Positions 18,821 through 26,449 of a stretch of 55,877 nt of DNA are shown one piece after another. This DNA is from a virus. The notes beneath the pieces are model-generated. The model worked only from the letters and a program-made list of their open reading frames with translations, had not been told where the DNA came from and did not search any database. Position 1 is the stretch's first letter; each line of letters opens with the position of its first letter. The stretch spans positions 1-55,877 of the IMG/VR virus record IMGVR_UViG_3300031669_000035; one strand, 5' to 3'. The position numbers and the translations under genes are program-made.

Positions 18821-21147
18821 TAATATCTTTTTTGTTTTATTGGTCTTCTGTTAAGATTTCCGCCTGAATCCCTATATAATTCGTACTTTATAACATACTT
18901 ATCATCCTCTGATTTTATCTCATAAGGAGTTAAGTGTTCATAGGATAAGCTACAAATGTAAGAAAAAACAACTGAAAATAAAACGTCATCATGAAATTTC
19001 CTTTTATCTGCTGTCCCCCAAGTTTCGTTACCTTTTTCTGATACTGTACATATAAAAGTTCTAAGCTGAAGAAAGAATGTGTCTATCCATATATTATCTC
19101 CGTATGCTTGGATAAATTCAAACATCTTATTTATTATAAATCTTGTTCTCGCACCTCTATTGTCTATTCCTTCTGTATTAGACCCTCCTTGCATGTATGG
19201 TGGTAATTCAGTTCTATAAACAAGACTGTCGTAAAACCCCTTTGTATCTACATAATCAATATAAGCCATACCTATATTTGATTCTACTAATTCTTTAACT
19301 CTTTCTTTTTTACCTTCTGAAGCTCCATAGTAAAGTCCAAGAAGCATTGTTTGAAGGAATGTGTACTTATGATTACTATCTCTATAATTCACTATTGCAG
19401 ACACTGTTTTAAAGTGTGCGTCAAAAATTGATGCTGACATATTAGAATAACCATTATCTGATGCAATAGGATCGACTCCGCTATAATATCTATTTACCCA
19501 ATTTCTTTTTGGATGCATAAATATAGTACATGAAGCTCTTGGGTCATCATCAGCAGTGGGTACAAATGTAGCTCCAACTATTTTAAATGGTACATCATCA
19601 TTTTCACCTGCCTGAACCGAAGTGTCAAACACTGGTTCAAAATAACCTTTCTGTGGTTTTGTTACAGCAGGTACATCTCTTATTCTTTCGAGAGACCTGT
19701 TTATATAGTCTATAGAAACAAGAGTTTTTGCTGATGTCAAGAACATGTCCTCTATTATTGAAGGGTATGTCTGTCTAAATTGAACCATTTTCTCCTCTCT
19801 GTCTGGGCCTTCAACATTATATACAGCCTTTTCTTTGTCGTAGAACTCTTTAGTTATACCTGGTCTTGTTGTCCAGTCGAAAAATATAGGTATTATTGCA
19901 CTTTCAAATTCTCTATCGGCCCATTTTTTCATGGCAGCCATAAATTCAAGCTCGTAAGCCTTACCTGCCTTATCCATCTCTCCACCTGTTCCCCATGCTA
20001 TAATTTGACGTTTAATTTCTATCTTTTTTGTGTCAGGATTCTGCCAGAACATAGTAGGTCTTGCTTCACGCATCATTTTACCTAATATTCCAATATAACC
20101 AGCCTCATCTATCATTACAAGTTGTGGTGAACCACCATTAATAGCTGACACAGATGGTGCTACTACCTGAAGCTTTGAGTTTAACCCTCTTTTATCACCT
20201 TTTTTACCTTTCTCGCTTAGTCTAAACAGATTATCTCTGTCGTTACTTACTGATGGTTTTAACCATTCCGGAAGCTCACTAAAAGGGTATTTAATTTTAT
20301 CTTCAAAAATCTCTATACCGGTATCTTTATCTTGTGTTATAAATTTCAGGAAGAAATTAGGGTATAATAGAATCTTTTTTAAAGCACATCCACCGAGAGT
20401 AGACGTTGCTGCTATCTGTCTTGGTTTACCAATCATCATTGAGTAACCACAGTCAAAAAGATAACATATAACTTCATGTACAGGTTTTGCATCATAAGTT
20501 CTTGCTCCTGATGACATATCACCCTCTTTAAGTACGAGGTATTTATTTAAGAAATACAATGTATTTTCTTTACTCCTCTTCATTTCTCTCAAGCAGAAAG
20601 TCTTTTTTTCGTCTATTGTTGCAAAATCATTTACAGATTTGTTTTCAGAATACCACTGTTCAGCTTGCTGAACGTAAAGCATAAACTTTTTATAGTTTGT
20701 TTTTTTCTGGAACCCAGTATTTATACTGTCAATCCAATCAATAAAATCTCTTTCGTGGTAAACTGTAGATGTTGGCATCCAGTCTTCTTTCTCGATATCT
20801 ATACTTCCGTCAAACCTATAAGATGTTCCTTCTGTTATCTTTTTAAAACCTTCTGCAGATTTTATTACTACATGCTTATCTTTATCTGATTTTAATTCTG
20901 ATTCATCGACAATTTTTATATGCTTGTCTGCATTTATAGCGTTGTCACTCTTTATTCTTGGGTCAGATATGATAGATACCTTTTCTTTTTGTATCTGTTT
21001 TATTTTTGGCTGACTTATGTAGCCATTTTTTTTCAGTAAGTCAATATCTTCTTTAGATATTTCGACTCCTGTTTGATATAGTTCGAATAAAAATTCTAAT
21101 CTATTCTCTCTTACTATTTCATTTTTTATCTTCTGATTATTACTCAT
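18820..21147 (-). CDS. terL: terminase large subunit
   Basis: 775 residues. The N-terminal ATPase has a deviant Walker A, GKPRQIAATST (residues about 236-246), with the Lys at the motif start as in several phage terminases, and a Walker B, LVMIDEAG (about 341-348). The C-terminal RNase H-fold nuclease shows YYSGVDPIASDNGYS (about 552) and a late HDDVLFSVVFSYI (about 717) supplying acidic metal ligands. It cuts and pumps the genome into the prohead through the portal. A terminator lies immediately upstream, so TerL begins a new stretch of the late operon. Confidence 0.93.
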   Translation of the reverse strand: MSNNQKIKNEIVRENRLEFLFELYQTGVEISKEDIDLLKKNGYISQPKIKQIQKEKVSIISDPRIKSDNAINADKHIKIVDESELKSDKDKHVVIKSAEGFKKITEGTSYRFDGSIDIEKEDWMPTSTVYHERDFIDWIDSINTGFQKKTNYKKFMLYVQQAEQWYSENKSVNDFATIDEKKTFCLREMKRSKENTLYFLNKYLVLKEGDMSSGARTYDAKPVHEVICYLFDCGYSMMIGKPRQIAATSTLGGCALKKILLYPNFFLKFITQDKDTGIEIFEDKIKYPFSELPEWLKPSVSNDRDNLFRLSEKGKKGDKRGLNSKLQVVAPSVSAINGGSPQLVMIDEAGYIGILGKMMREARPTMFWQNPDTKKIEIKRQIIAWGTGGEMDKAGKAYELEFMAAMKKWADREFESAIIPIFFDWTTRPGITKEFYDKEKAVYNVEGPDREEKMVQFRQTYPSIIEDMFLTSAKTLVSIDYINRSLERIRDVPAVTKPQKGYFEPVFDTSVQAGENDDVPFKIVGATFVPTADDDPRASCTIFMHPKRNWVNRYYSGVDPIASDNGYSNMSASIFDAHFKTVSAIVNYRDSNHKYTFLQTMLLGLYYGASEGKKERVKELVESNIGMAYIDYVDTKGFYDSLVYRTELPPYMQGGSNTEGIDNRGARTRFIINKMFEFIQAYGDNIWIDTFFLQLRTFICTVSEKGNETWGTADKRKFHDDVLFSVVFSYICSLSYEHLTPYEIKSEDDKYVIKYELYRDSGGNLNRRPIKQKRY

Positions 21148-21160
21148 TTGTTTATTTTTA

Positions 21161-21192
21161 AAAGGCCCTATGCTTTCACCTATAGGGCCTTT
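21161..21192 (-). terminator. intrinsic terminator between the Glu/Lys-rich gene and terL
   Basis: An 11-bp perfect stem AAAGGCCCTAT/ATAGGGCCTTT with a 10-base loop. On the minus strand it is followed by CTTTTAAAAATAAA, a modest T stretch. It separates the upstream gene from terL. Confidence 0.8.
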
Positions 21193-21216
21193 ATAGTTTT
21201 TAATGGCAACAAAAAA

Positions 21217-21798
21217 CTATTTTTCTTCTTCTTTAGTAGCTTCTACTTTAGCTTCTACTTCAGCTTCTACTTTAGCAGCTTCTTCTACTTCAGCTTCTGC
21301 TTTAGTTTCTACTTTAGTAGTCGTTTCAGTAAGCATGCTTATAGCTTTGTTTAAAGATTCTATAGCTACTGTGTGAGCTGTAAAGTAAGATTTTTTAAGC
21401 TCTATAAAAGATAATGATTTTGTAACTATTCTTTGGTACTCACGTTTATTTTCTTCATTATTGAATTTAGACAATAATGCATAGACGCTATTTAATGAGC
21501 CAACCATTCTTGATATTGATGTATCATAGTTTTCGTTTTCTTTTATAGAAAGATCTCCTCTATAGAATGTGTTTCCGTCCTTTTCGTTATATTTAACATA
21601 CTGAACCTTGTATTCTATCTCTTTATAAAGAGAGATAAGCATTTTAGACAGTCCATTAATAGATTTTTCTAATTCATCATTAAATCCTTCTGGTAAATCT
21701 TCTTTATTTAATGTTGAGGCTTTTTTTGAAAGCAAGTTTACTCTTGCAACTTCTTTTCTTGCATCTTCTATAGATGCTGCTAACTGTTCTAATTTCAT
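21217..21798 (-). CDS. helical protein with repetitive Glu/Ala/Lys/Val tail
   Basis: 193 residues, mostly helical. The last 35 residues are low complexity (repeats of VEAEVEAK-type units) built from an imperfect 18-base DNA repeat of TTCTACTTTAGC-like units (about 21236-21320). No recognised domain. It lies between the tmRNA gene and terL and ends at a strong terminator. It begins with a poly-A leader ending AAAAAAAAATG, like other genes of the block. Possibly a virion decoration or packaging accessory protein. Confidence 0.6.
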   Translation of the reverse strand: MKLEQLAASIEDARKEVARVNLLSKKASTLNKEDLPEGFNDELEKSINGLSKMLISLYKEIEYKVQYVKYNEKDGNTFYRGDLSIKENENYDTSISRMVGSLNSVYALLSKFNNEENKREYQRIVTKSLSFIELKKSYFTAHTVAIESLNKAISMLTETTTKVETKAEAEVEEAAKVEAEVEAKVEATKEEEK

Positions 21799-21833
21799 TT
21801 TTTTTTATTTTAAGTTATTTTTTTACTTTTTAA

Positions 21834-22127
21834 ATAAGGAGAATGTTACTATACTTCGCATTCTCCTTATCGAGACTAAGCTGCTAAACCAACCGGAGCT
21901 GGAGCAAGAATTTCTCTGAATAAATTAATTACTTTTCCTTTTACGGAACATAAGTCACTTTCATGCTTTCGCTTTGTTTACCGTCATCCTGCTATCAAAT
22001 CCAAGTCATCCCCGTTTGTTTAAAAAATGCAAAAGAAGTGTGCTTCATTGAGAGGCATCCTTTGCTGGCGTGGAGATGGAGGGGTTCGAACCCTCGTGTA
22101 TACATTCTGCCAATAAACAGACTTACT
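21834..22127 (-). ncRNA. ssrA: circularly permuted (two-piece) tmRNA
   Basis: On the minus strand the acceptor piece comes first. T-stem GAGGG, loop TTCGAAC, stem CCCTC, acceptor strand CATCTCC and A73 occupy 22095-22071. After a 57-base spacer the coding piece begins at 22013 with GGGGATG, which pairs with CATCTCC over 7 bp, including G3-U70, the AlaRS identity element. GGGGATGACTTGGATTTGAT matches tmRNA 5' ends. Helix P2 forms across the pieces: GACGGTAAAC (21985-21976) with GTTTATTGGC (22118-22109), and GACTTAT (21956-21950) with GTAAGTC (22126-22120). An open tag frame from GGA (21938) encodes GKVINLFREILAPAPVGLAA before TAG (21876). A 12-bp hairpin (21834-21870) closes the coding piece. 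CCA is not encoded. No T-arm lies downstream, so a one-piece reading is excluded. Confidence 0.9.
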
Positions 22128-22130
22128 CAG

Positions 22131-22138
22131 CAAATCTA
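22131..22138 (-). promoter_or_regulatory. -7 box of the tmRNA promoter (TAGATTTG)
   Basis: Minus-strand TAGATTTG matches TAnnTTTG. Its end is 4 bases before the first P2 strand of the acceptor piece, so transcription would start almost exactly at the RNA's 5' boundary. The gene would have its own promoter just after the upstream terminator. No TTG at ideal distance. Confidence 0.5.
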
Positions 22139-22154
22139 CAAAAAGTTTTTCAAT

Positions 22155-22185
22155 AAAAAAAGCCTTGATAAATTCAAGGCTTTTA
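22155..22185 (-). terminator. intrinsic terminator after the 86-aa gene
   Basis: Stem AGCCTTGA/TCAAGGCT with a 5-base loop, extended by flanking A and T runs. On the minus strand it is followed by seven T residues. It lies between the 86-residue gene and the tmRNA gene and is nearly symmetric. Confidence 0.85.
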
Positions 22186-22209
22186 TAATTTTTAAGATTT
22201 TTTTATCTA

Positions 22210-22470
22210 CTAAGGGATAACAGTAGAAATCAATGCAACTAAAGCATCAAAATCAGTGTTTCTATCTGATTCATTAGCGTATACCCACTTTAAATCTTTA
22301 GGAGCAGTTCCTGCGGCGTATGTGATAGTTATTTCATATCTCGTAGCTGTAGCGTTAGCTCTTGGTGGAATATCAAGCTTGTTGAAGTTAATAATAGATT
22401 CAGCATTAATTGGCTGTACAGTACCTATAGCTCTTGTGCTATGTACCATTGGTTTTGCAAGTGCACTCAT
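22210..22470 (-). CDS. small conserved-looking late protein, 86 aa
   Basis: First gene of the late minus block. 86 residues with a beta-rich middle (ATRYEITITYAAG, residues about 42-54), followed by KDLKWVYANESDRNTDFDALV. Small proteins of this shape are frequent beside Bacteroidetes phage packaging genes, but I know no function. The A-rich leader ends AAAAAAATG, a TATATTTG box lies 38 bases upstream, and a terminator follows. Confidence 0.6.
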   Translation of the reverse strand: MSALAKPMVHSTRAIGTVQPINAESIINFNKLDIPPRANATATRYEITITYAAGTAPKDLKWVYANESDRNTDFDALVALISTVIP

Positions 22471-22507
22471 TTTTTTTATTTTTTAAGTTAATGTAAATTA
22501 CAGGATT

Positions 22508-22515
22508 CAAATATA
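22508..22515 (-). promoter_or_regulatory. late-block -7 box (TATATTTG), divergent
   Basis: Minus-strand TATATTTG upstream of the 86-residue gene, only about 30 bases from the divergent plus-strand promoter. The two could be co-regulated from this 190-base spacer. Confidence 0.55.
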
Positions 22516-22526
22516 TGAAAAAAAAT

Positions 22527-22555
22527 TTGTTATATAAAAAAGTTTATTATATTTG
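22527..22555 (+). promoter_or_regulatory. early promoter TTG-N18-TATATTTG
   Basis: TTG at 22527-22529, 18 bases, then TATATTTG at 22548-22555, a full match to the Bacteroidetes -33/-7 pattern. It drives the winged-helix regulator gene through a structured leader. Confidence 0.7.
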
Positions 22556-22588
22556 TCATCGTAAAAGAGAGATTGTCATGGGTTTCTC

Positions 22589-22661
22589 GTTGTTTAAAAG
22601 GTATTCGTGTTTGCTTGATTTCATTAATGCCTTTTAAACAACACACTTTTTTTAAATCAAG
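22589..22661 (+). promoter_or_regulatory. H-type pseudoknot in the leader of the first early gene
   Basis: Stem 1 is a 13-bp perfect pairing of GTTGTTTAAAAGG (22589-22601) with CCTTTTAAACAAC (22630-22642). Loop bases CTTGATTT (22614-22621) pair perfectly with AAATCAAG (22654-22661), which ends 3 bases before the ATG. Folding would bury the ribosome entry region, suggesting translational control. The stem followed by T7 (22647-22653) could alternatively terminate transcription. Confidence 0.6.
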
Positions 22662-22664
22662 TAT

Positions 22665-23516
22665 ATGACCTACTCAGTACATTCAAACTACCACATCATT
22701 AACTACTTATCAGATCGAAATCTTATTCGCACTTATGCTTATTTTCTAAAGTTTAAGTACGTGTTTAGTTCTTCACGACTACATAATGGTAATAAAGCAA
22801 AGCTTTCTCGTATTACTGGAGTATCTGAAAAGAATGTCCGAATCCAAATCGGAAAAATGAGGGAATTGGGATGGGTAAAAGAAATTGATGGGGATTATAT
22901 CTTTATTTCAAAGAATGAAATGTATGGTTTATATGATTTAGACCTTAAAAAAAGAACTTTCAAGTGTAAAATATTAACAAGCAGTGATGATAGTATTAAG
23001 AATATTATAACAAAGCTATCATCTAAGCTTATAGAGTGGAATATCAAAAAGCAGCAAAACTGCATAAATCTGAAGGAAAAGTACGTCCGTTACTTAATTA
23101 ATAGCAGGGTCAGCGAATCTGATGATGCTGAAAAGGGTCCTCATGTAAAGAGGAAACCTATTAGCAAAAAGGAAAAAGCTCGTCTCAGAAGCCTACGCAA
23201 GTCACATCGCATGGGTTTTGTAAGTGAACAGAAAACAACTTCTTTATCTTCTTATGGATTCTCAAGAGTCCTAAATGTTAGTTTAAGTACTGCTAATAGA
23301 CTTAAAAGTCAAATGATATCCCTTAACCTTATTTCAGCACAAAGTCGATACAGAAGCAAGGATATCTCTTATGGAGCAATACAGCGAATGTCGGTTTTGA
23401 GATCTCAAGGTTTGGCTCCTGTAAATAAATTCTGTAAAAACATGAAAATGTTCACTCGAATTTCGGATGCCATCTCTATTAACTATAATAATAACTATAG
23501 CTTAAAGAATATTTAA
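22665..23516 (+). CDS. winged-helix DNA-binding protein (early regulator or replication initiator)
   Basis: 283 basic residues. Residues about 44-80 (NKAKLSRITGVSEKNVRIQI then GKMRELGWVKE) are a typical helix-turn-helix plus wing. A second similar block lies near residues 195-230 (YGFSRVLNVSLSTANRLKSQ), with basic linkers between. Two winged-helix units in one protein are common in replication initiators and in phage regulators. It is the first gene of the divergent plus block and has a pseudoknotted leader that may give autoregulation. Confidence 0.6.
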   Translation: MTYSVHSNYHIINYLSDRNLIRTYAYFLKFKYVFSSSRLHNGNKAKLSRITGVSEKNVRIQIGKMRELGWVKEIDGDYIFISKNEMYGLYDLDLKKRTFKCKILTSSDDSIKNIITKLSSKLIEWNIKKQQNCINLKEKYVRYLINSRVSESDDAEKGPHVKRKPISKKEKARLRSLRKSHRMGFVSEQKTTSLSSYGFSRVLNVSLSTANRLKSQMISLNLISAQSRYRSKDISYGAIQRMSVLRSQGLAPVNKFCKNMKMFTRISDAISINYNNNYSLKNI

Positions 23517-23567
23517 AGATAGTAGTTCCCATTTTTTACCGTATTAATAAAAAAATCACTAAAAAGA

Positions 23568-23597
23568 TTGTTTTTAAGATAAAATAATCTATATTTG
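23568..23597 (+). promoter_or_regulatory. promoter TTG-N19-TATATTTG
   Basis: TTG at 23568-23570 and TATATTTG at 23590-23597 with 19 bases between, an ideal Bacteroidetes promoter. It lies 28 bases upstream of the 187-residue gene and starts the 23.6-26.7 kb early unit. Confidence 0.75.
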
Positions 23598-23624
23598 CTT
23601 AAATAATTTTAAAAAACAGAAGAT

Positions 23625-24188
23625 ATGACATTAATAAAATTTGAATTTAAAAATTCTAAATCATTAAAGATTTACCCTAAAAGCAGAAGAGTATCTGTTA
23701 AAAATGCTATTACAGCATCTGAAGCTGACGCATTAAAAGCACTTAGAGAGTCAGAAAAAGAGTTAAAACATGTTATGGGTGTTGCTAACATGGGAATCGA
23801 AAAGATAGACCAGATGATCAGAAGAGATGTAGACGATGGTCTACATTTAAGAGTTGAATTATTTATTCCTGAATATCTTGGGTTTAAATTTATAGCTGAC
23901 CAGGATAAAGATGGGGCTTCTATTCACATATATAGCAAGGATGGTTATAACATATCGAGAATAGATGATACAGAATATCTTGTGCTTTGCCCTAACAGAC
24001 AAAAGCCTGTTGTCAGAATAAGAAACATGTACGAGGCTATCATGATCCTATCAGCTCTTGGTATGGATTTAAATTTTATTGATTTTATGGCCGGAGAATA
24101 TACGAAGGAAAAAACTCTTGATGAGATCGCTAAAGATGTTATCGGTGAGGTTATTGAAAACAGAAAAAAAGCACTTCCAAATGAGTAG
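23625..24188 (+). CDS. hypothetical early protein, 187 aa
   Basis: Unrecognised. An N-terminal strand region, then a helical segment (SEADALKALRESEKELKHVM, about residues 33-52) and a mixed alpha/beta C-terminal half. Its stop overlaps the next gene's ATG by 8 bases. It is the first gene after a strong promoter, so it is probably abundant early in infection. Confidence 0.6.
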   Translation: MTLIKFEFKNSKSLKIYPKSRRVSVKNAITASEADALKALRESEKELKHVMGVANMGIEKIDQMIRRDVDDGLHLRVELFIPEYLGFKFIADQDKDGASIHIYSKDGYNISRIDDTEYLVLCPNRQKPVVRIRNMYEAIMILSALGMDLNFIDFMAGEYTKEKTLDEIAKDVIGEVIENRKKALPNE

Positions 24189-24441
24189 GGTTATTTTATG
24201 GGTATTGTTATCAATACTTGAAGCGGCAGGGCTTGTTTTAGCTGCAAATTACTATATAGAGATAAGAGATGTAAAAGAGGACTACCTTGTAAAGGAGGTG
24301 GTCCTATCTCGAAAGATTTCTTACAAGCGTTTTGAATACGCAAGAGACTTAGAAGCTATATGTGACAGCTCAAAAACAAGCAAAGACAGAAAAGAAGCTT
24401 ATCATATAAGGAATGCTAACTACGATAATTTACAGCAATAG
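24181..24441 (+). CDS. small membrane protein, 86 aa
   Basis: I chose the ATG at 24181, which overlaps the upstream stop, over a longer frame running back into the previous gene. Residues 4-22 (VILWVLLSILEAAGLVLAA) form one membrane helix, followed by a charged cytoplasmic or periplasmic domain. Function unknown. Confidence 0.6.
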   Translation: MSRVILWVLLSILEAAGLVLAANYYIEIRDVKEDYLVKEVVLSRKISYKRFEYARDLEAICDSSKTSKDRKEAYHIRNANYDNLQQ

Positions 24442-24493
24442 GATTTAGAATTGCATTAATAATAATATTGTAATGAACTAAAATAAATAACGT

Positions 24494-24688
24494 ATGAAAA
24501 AAGAAATAGAAAAAGCAATTAGAGAAACATTAGTTGTGGATAACAAACAAAGCATTCATATAGCAGTAGAAAAAATATGGAATTTATTTAATGTTAGCAA
24601 CTGTTCTTGTATAAGTAGAGACACTTTAACTCCTGAAGCAAGAAAAATGTTTGATGATATTGATAAAGCATTAGAAAGAAAAAAATAG
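24494..24688 (+). CDS. cassette-type hypothetical protein, 64 aa
   Basis: Charged helical protein of unknown role. Its stop is followed immediately by TTGCTAACG and an attC-like palindrome, as in other cassette-like genes of this genome. Confidence 0.5.
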   Translation: MKKEIEKAIRETLVVDNKQSIHIAVEKIWNLFNVSNCSCISRDTLTPEARKMFDDIDKALERKK

Positions 24689-24689
24689 T

Positions 24690-24745
24690 TGCTAACGGTA
24701 AATCTATAATGCGTTTTAATGCATTTATAGATAATGTTATAATTC
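24690..24745 (+). repeat. attC-like palindrome, copy A
   Basis: Arms ATCTATAATGC (24702-24712) and its complement (24721-24732, one T bulged) flank a GTTTTAAT centre. Outer TAAC (24693) and GTTA (24736) complete a nested palindrome. The centre GCGTTTTAATGC matches copies B, C and D. Confidence 0.65.
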
Positions 24746-24752
24746 GTTTATT

Positions 24753-24914
24753 ATGAAGATAAATAAAGAAATAAGAAAAAAGGCTATTAAAAGAATGATA
24801 GCGAGGTATGAGAAACTTCAATCAGAAGCAAACCCTTACGGTTTTAATGCTGATGATGGAATGAAATACTACTACTTAATTGATTATTGGGAGGATAGGT
24901 TAAATGAATTATAA
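24753..24914 (+). CDS. small cassette protein, 53 aa
   Basis: ATG to TAA frame of 53 residues, strongly basic N-terminus (MKINKEIRKKAIKRMIARYE) then an aromatic C-terminus (YYYLIDYWEDRLNEL). It lies between two attC-like sites, and its stop merges into TAACG. No known function. Confidence 0.45.
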   Translation: MKINKEIRKKAIKRMIARYEKLQSEANPYGFNADDGMKYYYLIDYWEDRLNEL

Positions 24915-24966
24915 CGTACAGGTATAGGGTTAGTTTTTAGGTGATTTAATAACGAAAATAAACAAT

Positions 24967-25182
24967 ATGAAAGTAGTAGAAGAATTTGAATACGAAGGAT
25001 GGATGAGCCAAGAAGCACAGAAGTTTTTTGAAGGTAAATTGATTAGAGAAGAACGCGATGGATGTGCGATAGTTGGAAGTTTTGTTAAGCTGGCAAACGG
25101 AAATACTCATTTACCTTCAAAAAGTGATAAGTTTAAAAAATACGAAAATGGTAGTATAACGGTAACTTCAATTTACCGATAA
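24967..25182 (+). CDS. cassette-type hypothetical protein, 71 aa
   Basis: 71 residues of mixed composition with no recognised motif, followed within 30 bases by the attC-like copy B. Same cassette-like spacing as its neighbours. Confidence 0.5.
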   Translation: MKVVEEFEYEGWMSQEAQKFFEGKLIREERDGCAIVGSFVKLANGNTHLPSKSDKFKKYENGSITVTSIYR

Positions 25183-25197
25183 TGTTAGCCTAAAATT

Positions 25198-25245
25198 AAC
25201 TATATACCGTGTTAGCAAATCGTTTTAATGTTTGCTAACAACCGA
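25198..25245 (+). repeat. attC-like palindrome, copy B
   Basis: Perfect 9-bp arms GTTAGCAAA (25211-25219) and TTTGCTAAC (25231-25239) around T-CGTTTTAATG. Preceded by TATATACCGT, a segment also found at the type-2 site near 38.9 kb. Confidence 0.7.
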
Positions 25246-25270
25246 ATAAACACAACTAAACTAAACTAAA

Positions 25271-25588
25271 ATGAGTAAAGATATAAAAGAAATAATACAA
25301 GAGGATATAGATGAAATTTGCACATTTGGGCATTATTCAGTCGCAACAGCATACAACACTTTAATATCAGCAAGAGATAAGATTAAAGAACTACAAAAAG
25401 AGGTTGAGAGGTTAGAAGATAATGAAGTTATATTAGCTGATGAAGTTATAAGGTTAGAACAAGAAAACACTAAGTTAAAAGAACAAGTAAAGGAGTTGAA
25501 AGGTGATAGTGATTTAGCCTATAATCTTTTAAATGAAGAAATGCGAAAAAAGATGTTCCCTAATGGAAGGAAAAAATTTAGCTTGTAA
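25271..25588 (+). CDS. coiled-coil protein, 105 aa
   Basis: Residues about 35-80 are a heptad-like Leu/Glu/Lys coiled coil (KELQKEVERLEDNEVILADE and on). No enzyme motif. The leader CTAAACTAAAATG recurs before the 70-residue gene at 40522, suggesting related cassettes. Confidence 0.55.
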   Translation: MSKDIKEIIQEDIDEICTFGHYSVATAYNTLISARDKIKELQKEVERLEDNEVILADEVIRLEQENTKLKEQVKELKGDSDLAYNLLNEEMRKKMFPNGRKKFSL

Positions 25589-25607
25589 TTAACCAAATAA
25601 ACAAACA

Positions 25608-25988
25608 ATGAAAGCAGAAGAAACAGAAGAATACTACTTAGTATCAGAAAACACACTGAAGCATATATCTCCTTCAGAGAAATCAAAATGTATAAATCGA
25701 TATGGTGATCAGGTATGCATTGTAAAGATAGACTTTAAGCAGTTTAAAGACATCGAGGATTCGATGAATGAAGATGATATGCTATATGGTAATATATGGG
25801 CCAGAGAGATCACAGACTGCAATGTAAGCACCGATATGATATCTATAGCAGACTGCCAAGAGAATGGCCTCTTCGAGATGATAATGCTGCATATCGGAGC
25901 GTCTACAGAAAATAATGTTTCTGCTGTTATCGGTGGAATATCTAAAGACTTAGGTGTTACACCTATTGAATTATTTAACAAATTATAG
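25608..25988 (+). CDS. hypothetical early protein, 126 aa
   Basis: Acidic alpha/beta protein of unknown family with several Cys and Met residues. It is co-directional with the membrane gene 3 bases downstream. Probably an early host-interaction gene, but only position supports that. Confidence 0.5.
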   Translation: MKAEETEEYYLVSENTLKHISPSEKSKCINRYGDQVCIVKIDFKQFKDIEDSMNEDDMLYGNIWAREITDCNVSTDMISIADCQENGLFEMIMLHIGASTENNVSAVIGGISKDLGVTPIELFNKL

Positions 25989-25991
25989 ATT

Positions 25992-26420
25992 ATGGAAATA
26001 TTAAAATTAGTCTCACTCGTATTAGGAGTGTTAATAATAACAGGATCAGCATTAACGCTTTTTGTTTTAACTTTAATAAAGCTTCACAACATGCTGCATA
26101 GAGATTTTGGGTTCTACAGGAGAGCTTTTGGTCTTTTTGTAAGTTTTCCAATATCAATATTAAGAGTATTGTTTTATAAAAAAAGAAAAGCAATAATAAC
26201 TTATGGTGGATGGATTCAGCTTGGATATGACAAGAATGACTTGATAGAGTATAGGTTAATAGGAAAGCTTATTAAACGTAAGGCGAGGATAAAAGATTTC
26301 TTAGAATATGCTGAAGCTGTAAATTACATGGAACAAAACAAGAGCAATACTATATTCTGTGAGGATTACGCATACAGAAAAGGACTTAGCATAACAATAG
26401 AAGAATATAAAAATAAATAA
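25992..26420 (+). CDS. membrane-anchored protein, 142 aa
   Basis: Residues about 5-30 (LVSLVLGVLIITGSALTLFV onward) form one clear membrane helix, with a second hydrophobic stretch near 47-60. The C-terminal 85 residues are basic and soluble. Function unknown. Confidence 0.6.
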   Translation: MEILKLVSLVLGVLIITGSALTLFVLTLIKLHNMLHRDFGFYRRAFGLFVSFPISILRVLFYKKRKAIITYGGWIQLGYDKNDLIEYRLIGKLIKRKARIKDFLEYAEAVNYMEQNKSNTIFCEDYAYRKGLSITIEEYKNK

Positions 26421-26449
26421 CAATTATAAACCCTTAAAATCAAAAAAAG

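Noticed and set aside
3228-21147. Amber (TAG) recoding of late genes
   Set aside because: All structural genes are full length in the standard code and no in-frame TAG was needed.
22061-22134. TTTGCTG/CAGCAAA helix joining the 5' flank of the tmRNA acceptor piece to the spacer
   Set aside because: The first arm overlaps the TAGATTTG -7 box and would not be transcribed.
23101-23160. CTGATGA...GAAA resembling a second hammerhead
   Set aside because: Lies in coding sequence, and stems II and III do not form.
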